From NCBI RefSeq assembly GCF_000276665.1, contig NW_004955427.1:490554-554553 (forward strand): 64,000 nt of DNA, in the 5' to 3' direction. This document shows, piece after piece, positions 58,524 through 64,000 of this stretch. Numbering within the stretch: the stretch's first letter is position 1; every line of letters starts with the position of its first letter. The translations under genes and the position numbers were made by a program. The stretch comes from Chinchilla lanigera (Eukaryota > Chordata > Mammalia > Rodentia > Chinchillidae). Below the pieces are notes generated by a model. That model saw nothing but the letters and a program-made list of their open reading frames with translations. It had not been told where the DNA came from and made no database searches.

Positions 58524-59040
58524 CACAGCAGAAAAGGATGCTGATTTTTTGCCTCTGAACAAAAGTACAAATGAAAGTTCTTATATTTTATCAAACCAAG
58601 AAAAGACACAGAAAAATCTCAATCTAATGTCAATATTAGAAATAATTACAAATGTTTCTTTGCAGATAGTTCATTTCTGACATAATCACAAATGCAACTG
58701 AGTTAATCTTTTTAAGAATGAACCTGACTTGTTTCATAGATTTATTAAATTAACAAACAAAAATTAATACCTTCACAAACGCTCTATTAATGGGTATAAA
58801 CAAGTCAGTCTCAATGTGCTCTTAAAATTAATTCCCAGGTATCCCACCACGATCAATCACATCCCAACCCAGAAGGTAGGCATGCATGCCAGGAACAGTT
58901 AGGAAAGCTGAGTTCCCAGGGCGAGGTACCCTAAACGATGTGCACTGCACACATACATTCAGTAATAGAACACTTCCTTTCTAGGTAAAACCACAGTGCT
59001 AAATATGCAATAAGCACAAGATTTTTAGAAAGATGTACAA
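58524..59040. other. Intron 1, no gene seen
   Basis: AT-rich sequence with no recognised element. Confidence 0.45.
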
Positions 59041-59235
59041 GCAGGGTGCAGTGGCACATACCTGTAAGCCCAGCTACTTGGGAGGTGGAAGCAGAAGAAA
59101 CTGGAGGACAGCTTAGTAAGTCAGCAAGAGCCCTCTTAAAATAAAAAATCGAAAGGGCTGAGGATGTAGTTCAGTGGCAGAGAGCATTTTCCTAGCCTGC
59201 ACAAGATGCTAGGTTCAATCTCAAGCACTCAAAGT
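59041..59235 (+). mobile_element. B1-dID-type composite SINE
   Basis: A 7SL-type left half (gcagggtgcagtggcacata, 'cccagctacttgggaggtgg', gcttagtaagtcagcaagag, taaaataaaaaatcg) is fused to a tRNA-like right half (aagggctgaggatgtagttc, 'agtggcagagag', ctaggttcaatctcaag). The arrangement fits B1-dID SINEs known from squirrel-, dormouse- and related rodent lineages. Confidence 0.75.
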
Positions 59236-59590
59236 ATGTATTTACAGGAGAAAAAAAAGTTTTCAAAGGCAAAGAGATTTTCAAGATTAATTTCAAACTT
59301 AGAACACAAAAATATACACATTTAACCTATATCTAAAACACTACCATTAAATAGGTATAAAATATGCAGAATCTAAAAATTAGTGAAACAAGAATAGTTA
59401 AAATATGTCACTGTTTGTGAATGGTCAACAAGCTTTCAAACCAATGTCAAATTTTATTCTGAAACAAGAAAAATCACTGTCAGTAGAAAAATCTGCTGAT
59501 AAACAGGAAAAAATGGCATTAATTGGAATGAAGGTAATATATTCTGCTATTTCAAACTGATGTCGGCAAAATTTTCAAACAATAAAATAA
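59236..59590. other. Intron 1, no gene seen
   Basis: AT-rich sequence between two SINEs with no recognised element. Confidence 0.45.
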
Positions 59591-59591
59591 A

Positions 59592-59685
59592 CCAGGCTGC
59601 AGATGTGGTTCAGGGGTAGAGCTCACACCTTGCACGCACAAGGCCCTACCTTCGATCCCCAGTACTACAAAAAAATTAAAATACA
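59592..59685 (+). mobile_element. ID SINE, older type
   Basis: aggctgcagatgtggttcag, 'gggtagagctcacaccttgc', 'ttcgatccccagtactacaa' and an A-rich tail. It ends CCAGTACTAC and not GGTACC, so it is of an older ID subtype than the copies inside the L1s. Confidence 0.85.
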
Positions 59686-59689
59686 ATAA

Positions 59690-60499
59690 AATAGAAGTAC
59701 AGTTCTATCTGAAAAGATACAGCATGTGCATTTCTACCTACATAGTTTGAGAAAAAAATATTCATCAGAAAACATTCTTCTATTTGTTTTTTATTCTGAC
59801 ACTATGTAAACATGCCTTGAAGCAATCTGCTGGGCTGGTAAGACTGGGTTAAAAGGAATTCCACCTGAGACTGCATTAGGGTCCTCTGAGTAAGAAATAT
59901 ATTTTGTACAAATTAGTAAATTCAAATTCCACATAATTCCTGTTTTCAGATGATGATTACCTAACTAGCCCTTAATTTACAGACTTAGTAACTCAATATT
60001 AATAATAATCATTTATAACTATGCTGTGTTTATCTTTGCAAAATTCTTGCATATTATCATTTCATTTTCGGTAAGCTATGACACAAACATTCATTCTTGT
60101 TTGAACAAGGTATAAAACAGTTTAAAAGGGATTAAATGACAGGTACCAAGTCAATTTTTTTAAAAACTTAGTCTTTTAATTACTATTATAGTTTTCTTAC
60201 TTTGGAAAGATGTGCTCCTCTACACTGACGTTTATATATGACGCTGCTATGAAAGAGAAAAATATGTGCTCAAATTCTAGGGCAAAAAGTGCTATAAAGT
60301 CTTTTAAAATGTGGTTACATTTCACATTTGATTAGGCACAAGAAAATTTTAAAGCAAGGCAACAGTCTAACCTAAGGAGGGAGACATTACTTTCTCCACT
60401 GCAAGAAGTCTTTAAACACGTGATATAAACACATGTAGAAATAAGCAGAACAGGACCTATTTTGCTTATGTAGTCATAGTCATTTCTGTATCAAGGTAT
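59690..60499. other. Intron 1 near the promoter, no gene seen
   Basis: AT-rich sequence with no recognised repeat or exon up to the edge of the CpG island. Confidence 0.45.
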
Positions 60500-61135
60500 C
60501 TTTACGCGCGGTTCCCTACGTTGGAAGCAGGGTAGCAAGGTCTATCTTACTGGCTGTGGCGGGGATGAAGTGGGTTAATTTATCTAAACCACTGAGGCCG
60601 GTGCTGGTCACAAAGCGAGGCCCAGCAAGTGCTAGCCCTACGTAACTTCTTTTCCCCCTCGGAAAGACATGCACGCGCAGGCCCGACGCGGAGGGCTTCA
60701 CGCGCTTGGCGCGCCAGGTGTTTTCGAGGCCAGAGCGCGGAGCAGCCCAACCCGAAGTGACACTGTCGAAACGCGCTGTCACGTCCGCGGAGGTCAGTTC
60801 ACCCAAATACGCTTTTCCCCGAGAAATAACACCCCCACACGGCCGTCCAAGTTTCCGCATCTTCTCTACGGCAGTCTCGGGGCCCTGATTCCAGACTCTG
60901 CAGAAAACCGTAGGAGAGCAACCTAAACTGGACTTAAACGTGAGATCAACAACGCTTCCCACTGCGCTACAATGCGAAAGGAAAGGGAAAACGTGTGCAA
61001 TAACTAACGCCAAACGTTAGAAACTACGCTACACAGCCCGACAACAGCACGCAAGACACCCAGCCCCGCGCTCGCGCCCCTCTGCTGACCGCTCGGCGCC
61101 GGACCGCGAAGTCGCCAGCTTCCGAGCGCCCCGGC

Positions 61136-61790
61136 NNNNNNNNNNNNNNNNNNNNNNNNNNNNNNNNNNNNNNNNNNNNNNNNNNNNNNNNNNNNNNNNN
61201 NNNNNNNNNNNNNNNNNNNNNNNNNNNNNNNNNNNNNNNNNNNNNNNNNNNNNNNNNNNNNNNNNNNNNNNNNNNNNNNNNNNNNNNNNNNNNNNNNNNN
61301 NNNNNNNNNNNNNNNNNNNNNNNNNNNNNNNNNNNNNNNNNNNNNNNNNNNNNNNNNNNNNNNNNNNNNNNNNNNNNNNNNNNNNNNNNNNNNNNNNNNN
61401 NNNNNNNNNNNNNNNNNNNNNNNNNNNNNNNNNNNNNNNNNNNNNNNNNNNNNNNNNNNNNNNNNNNNNNNNNNNNNNNNNNNNNNNNNNNNNNNNNNNN
61501 NNNNNNNNNNNNNNNNNNNNNNNNNNNNNNNNNNNNNNNNNNNNNNNNNNNNNNNNNNNNNNNNNNNNNNNNNNNNNNNNNNNNNNNNNNNNNNNNNNNN
61601 NNNNNNNNNNNNNNNNNNNNNNNNNNNNNNNNNNNNNNNNNNNNNNNNNNNNNNNNNNNNNNNNNNNNNNNNNNNNNNNNNNNNNNNNNNNNNNNNNNNN
61701 NNNNNNNNNNNNNNNNNNNNNNNNNNNNNNNNNNNNNNNNNNNNNNNNNNNNNNNNNNNNNNNNNNNNNNNNNNNNNNNNNNNNNNNNNN
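61136..61790. other. Assembly gap (655 N), likely hides DCBLD2 exon 1
   Basis: GC-rich sequence on both sides. Neither flank contains a DCBLD2-like start or signal peptide on the minus strand, nor a phase-1 donor to match exon 2, so exon 1 most likely lies here. Frames spanning the gap are artefacts. Confidence 0.85.
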
Positions 61791-61883
61791 CTCGCCGCGC
61801 TCGCCCGGGGCGCCGACTAGCTGGCGGGCAGGCCGGCCGCCGGGTCCCTCGCGCGCGGGCCACGCCTCCTCGGCCAGTTCCGA

Positions 61884-61996
61884 CCAATCCACCCTGCCCT
61901 CCGGTCCGGCTCCTCCCGCGTCACCCAATCAGCACGCTCTCTCCGCGGTCCGGCCCACTCCATGAGTTCCACCGCCCCCCGCCTGCCTCCACCAAT
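61884..61996 (-). promoter_or_regulatory. Cluster of three CCAAT motifs
   Basis: ccaat at 61884-61888, 61925-61929 and 61992-61996, reading as ATTGG in the gene sense, 41 and 67 bp apart. All sit just upstream (gene sense) of the gap that should hold exon 1. NF-Y binding is the usual reading of such clusters in TATA-less promoters. Confidence 0.6.
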
Positions 61997-62250
61997 CGTC
62001 TTCGGCCTTCCGCAGCGTGCCCCGCCTCCCCCACTCCGAGTCCCGCCCCCAGCTGCGGCCCGCCGCCCCGCCCCGCCCCGCTCCCGCGCTGTCGCTGCTG
62101 GGACGGCCGCCCGGCGTGGTCCCGGGGGCCCGGCGCTCGCTCGGTGACTTCCGGCCCTGCCCCTCCCGCGTTCTCCCTTCTCCGGGGGCAGGCTCGCTCA
62201 TCGCTCCTCCCGCCACATCAGGCCACGGGAAGGGGTGGGAAGCCTAGATC

Positions 62251-62849
62251 CTGGAAGGTTTTACGTGGAAACTAAGGGGGGGGAAAGTTTTTCTTTTTAA
62301 AATTAAAATGACTGCCAGTTGTTGCAGCAAACTATGTGTTATAATAACATATGTAGTGTTTAATTTTAAAATGTGCATTTCCCGTTTCTTATGCCCTTTA
62401 CTATGAAAGGGATGGGACCAAAAACAGCGTAAAATATAAAAATTCATGCCCCTAAAATAATGCTAACTAGCATTTGAACGCTTACCCAGCCATGCTGCTA
62501 AGCTGTTGGACACCTGCTATGGGTGTGCAGACGTTGTGCTGAAAGTCCCAGGAGTTGCAGCCGTCCTGCAGAAACGCTTCCCCGTCCGGAGTCGGGGCAG
62601 ATGGCGTTCCACACAGCAAGCAAGGTGCGAGGAAGCAAGCGCCCGGCGGAGTCCTAGGAACTGGACGGACACCGAACAGACACAGCGATGAAAGACAACG
62701 CAGCTCTAACGAGGAGTCCGCAGGACTAGCCAGGGGCTGATTCCAGGGAGAGGGCAGGGGCCGAGCGTGGTCCCTCGGGAGGATGGTATCATTAACAGAG
62801 GAAATTAGCACGCCCGCGCAGTTGTATGGGACAGGAAGTTGATTTGGGG
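62251..62849. other. Upstream flank of DCBLD2, no gene seen
   Basis: Composition drops abruptly to AT-rich after 62250, then is mixed at 62480-62780 with some CpGs. Nothing exon-like was recognised on either strand. Confidence 0.45.
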
Positions 62850-63190
62850 CACACAGATAGTTCTGACTTAACAGCGGCTTAACTCAGGGTTTTTCCTTTT
62901 ACCTGGTGCCACAGAGACATATTCAGTAGAAGCTGTTCTTCAGACGTTGAATTTCAGCTTTTGCTTGGGCTGGTGATACTCGTTTACCCTTTCCTGGTAT
63001 TTGGTGGGGTAACACGCCACGGCCACGCAGTCACGGGGTAGACGTCTGATACTCTCCAGTGTACTGTGTGGTTCAGCTGGCCTGTTTGGCAACTTCACTG
63101 TACTAAATATATTACCAACTTACAGTACTTTTGATTAACAGTAGGTTTATTGGGTGCAACCCCATCGTAAGTTGAGGAACATCTGTACTG
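62850..63190. mobile_element. Tigger-like DNA transposon remnant
   Basis: The left end (cagatagttctgacttaaca near 62854) and the reverse complement of the right end (cagatgttcctcaacttacg, 63166-63187) are inverted-repeat partners. Internal 'gtttattgggtgcaacccca' followed by 'tcgtaagttgagg' is a Tigger hallmark. About 340 bp, so a non-autonomous deletion derivative. Confidence 0.65.
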
Positions 63191-64000
63191 AAGGTGATAA
63201 GGGAAGCTCATCACCTTGTGTGTGACAGCTGGACATTTTGACGTCAGATGGACATTTTGATGAAAAGATCCATGGACGTGGAAATCACGATCTAGGAGTC
63301 GTGAACACATAGGGTATTCATGTAAGAGGCTGATAGCCTCAAGTGTAAAGGAATTTGGGGGTCATCTTTTTCAATACCCTTGAAACTTCCACACAGTAAG
63401 CCTTTCTATCACATTTATTCAACAAGCGTTTCTTGGATAATTAAAAAAAGTGGGAAAGTTCCAAATACAAAGATAGGGGCTGTTACCTGTTGACTAAAGC
63501 ACTCCAGCACTACTTCCACGTACTCACAACCAGTGGGCTGACTTTTGTCTGTTTCCTTTGTTCCACTCAGAGCTTCAGGCACATGTTTCTAAATTAGCTG
63601 AATTTTTGTTAGAAGAAACAAGGAAAGAATAGACCCAGATATAGAAGTATCAGGATGAGGCCCATTTGTTGCATAAAAAGGGAGCCCATAGCTCTTATCT
63701 AAAAGAGTGAGATTTCCTGGTGTCCATGAGGACAGTTAGGAAACGGCAGAAAGGTGAACTGGGATGGTGCCCTGAGGTTTTAGGAAGTGGGTCCCTGAAG
63801 CACGTGCTCGCTAAGAATAGCTGGAGATGAAAGGCTAATTCACAAGAACATCTTCCCCTTTTGTTCTTTTTCTTTCTTTATTCTTTTACTAGGTAAAGAG
63901 TGGAGGAATACTGGAAATGAATGAAATTGATCGGTAGAGGAAGGAGAAATGCGCTGTCAAATGAATCTCAGCTCAGCCAATTGCTACAGAAGTGAGAATG
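63191..64000. other. Upstream intergenic flank, no gene seen
   Basis: Mixed-composition sequence. 63230-63262 contains a short direct repeat (agctggacattttgacgtca / agatggacattttgatg). No gene, RNA or named repeat supported to the window edge. Confidence 0.45.

Larger units (their letters stand above)
60500..62250 (-). promoter_or_regulatory. DCBLD2 CpG-island promoter region
   Basis: CpG dinucleotides rise sharply at about 60500, are dense at 60660-60860 and again at 61020-62230, and fall off after 62250. The island lies where exon 1 of a minus-strand gene with exon 2 at 41.5 kb should be. GC boxes (ccccgccccgccccgct at 62066-62082; cccgccccc near 62042) and three CCAAT motifs are present, and no TATA box was seen. 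An open minus-strand frame at 60516-61013 lies in this CpG-rich sequence but has no recognised domain and is treated as a composition effect. Confidence 0.8.

Noticed and set aside
60516..61013. 165-residue minus-strand open frame beside the CpG island
   Set aside because: CpG-rich DNA lacks stop codons by composition. No domain was recognised, and it lies in intron 1 or the promoter on the gene's own strand.
61024..61928. Long open frames crossing 61136-61790
   Set aside because: Same artefact: unknown bases read as codons. The flanking residues do not resemble DCBLD2.
1..64000. CRISPR arrays, phage, plasmid or bacterial gene clusters
   Set aside because: No spaced direct repeats, no operon-like coding density. 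The sequence is mammalian throughout.

Overview
This is mammalian nuclear DNA, almost certainly from a non-murid rodent. Three things point that way: many copies of a tRNA-Ala-like ID SINE (body about 75 bp, ending in GGTACC plus an A tail), B1-type 7SL-derived SINEs, and an L1 lineage unlike mouse or rat L1. One composite SINE at 59041-59235 has the B1-then-ID layout of B1-dID elements. I lean towards the beaver/kangaroo-rat side of the rodents (Castorimorpha, possibly beaver), but the species is an inference. There is no prokaryotic, CRISPR or operon-type content.

The only host protein gene I can support is the 5' part of DCBLD2 (discoidin, CUB and LCCL domain containing 2), on the minus strand. 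Its CpG-island promoter lies at about 60500-62250. Exon 1 (start codon and signal peptide) probably falls in the assembly gap 61136-61790. Exon 2 is at 41480-41707 and exon 3 at 12283-12420. These two exons encode the N-terminal CUB domain, with conserved AG/GT splice sites and matching phase-1 boundaries. The rest of the gene would continue beyond position 1. Nearly everything else up to about 61 kb is intron sequence filled with transposable elements.

Layout: 1-4800 L1-A (ORF2 and 3' UTR); 5700-11850 L1-B, nearly full length with a tandem-monomer 5' UTR; 12283-12420 DCBLD2 exon 3; 13.1-15.4 kb old L1 and MER2 remnants; 15661-16810 a broken endogenous-retrovirus gag fragment cut by an 809-N gap; 18990-24569 L1-C carrying a B1, an LTR-like element and two oppositely oriented IDs; 24980-26670 a nest of 7SK pseudogene, MaLR-type LTR and ARF4 processed pseudogene; 26.8-28.7 kb old L1; 29100-33800 L1-D with an internal 3' deletion; 33815-34159 a solo LTR with a 5-bp target duplication; 34-41 kb old L1, MIR, MER5A, SINEs and a GC-rich minisatellite; 41480-41707 exon 2; 41.7-60 kb sparser intron 1 with MER20, L2, SINEs and two short L1 3' ends; 60.5-62.25 kb promoter; then upstream flank with a Tigger-like DNA transposon.

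All six substantial young L1 copies lie on the plus strand, antisense to DCBLD2, as expected if sense-oriented intronic L1s are removed by selection. I found no undescribed biological system. The most useful second-look items are the ERV gag/gap locus, the L1 promoter monomers, the nested 7SK/LTR/ARF4 block, the unclassified tandemly duplicated repeat at 55920-56765, and the missing exon 1.
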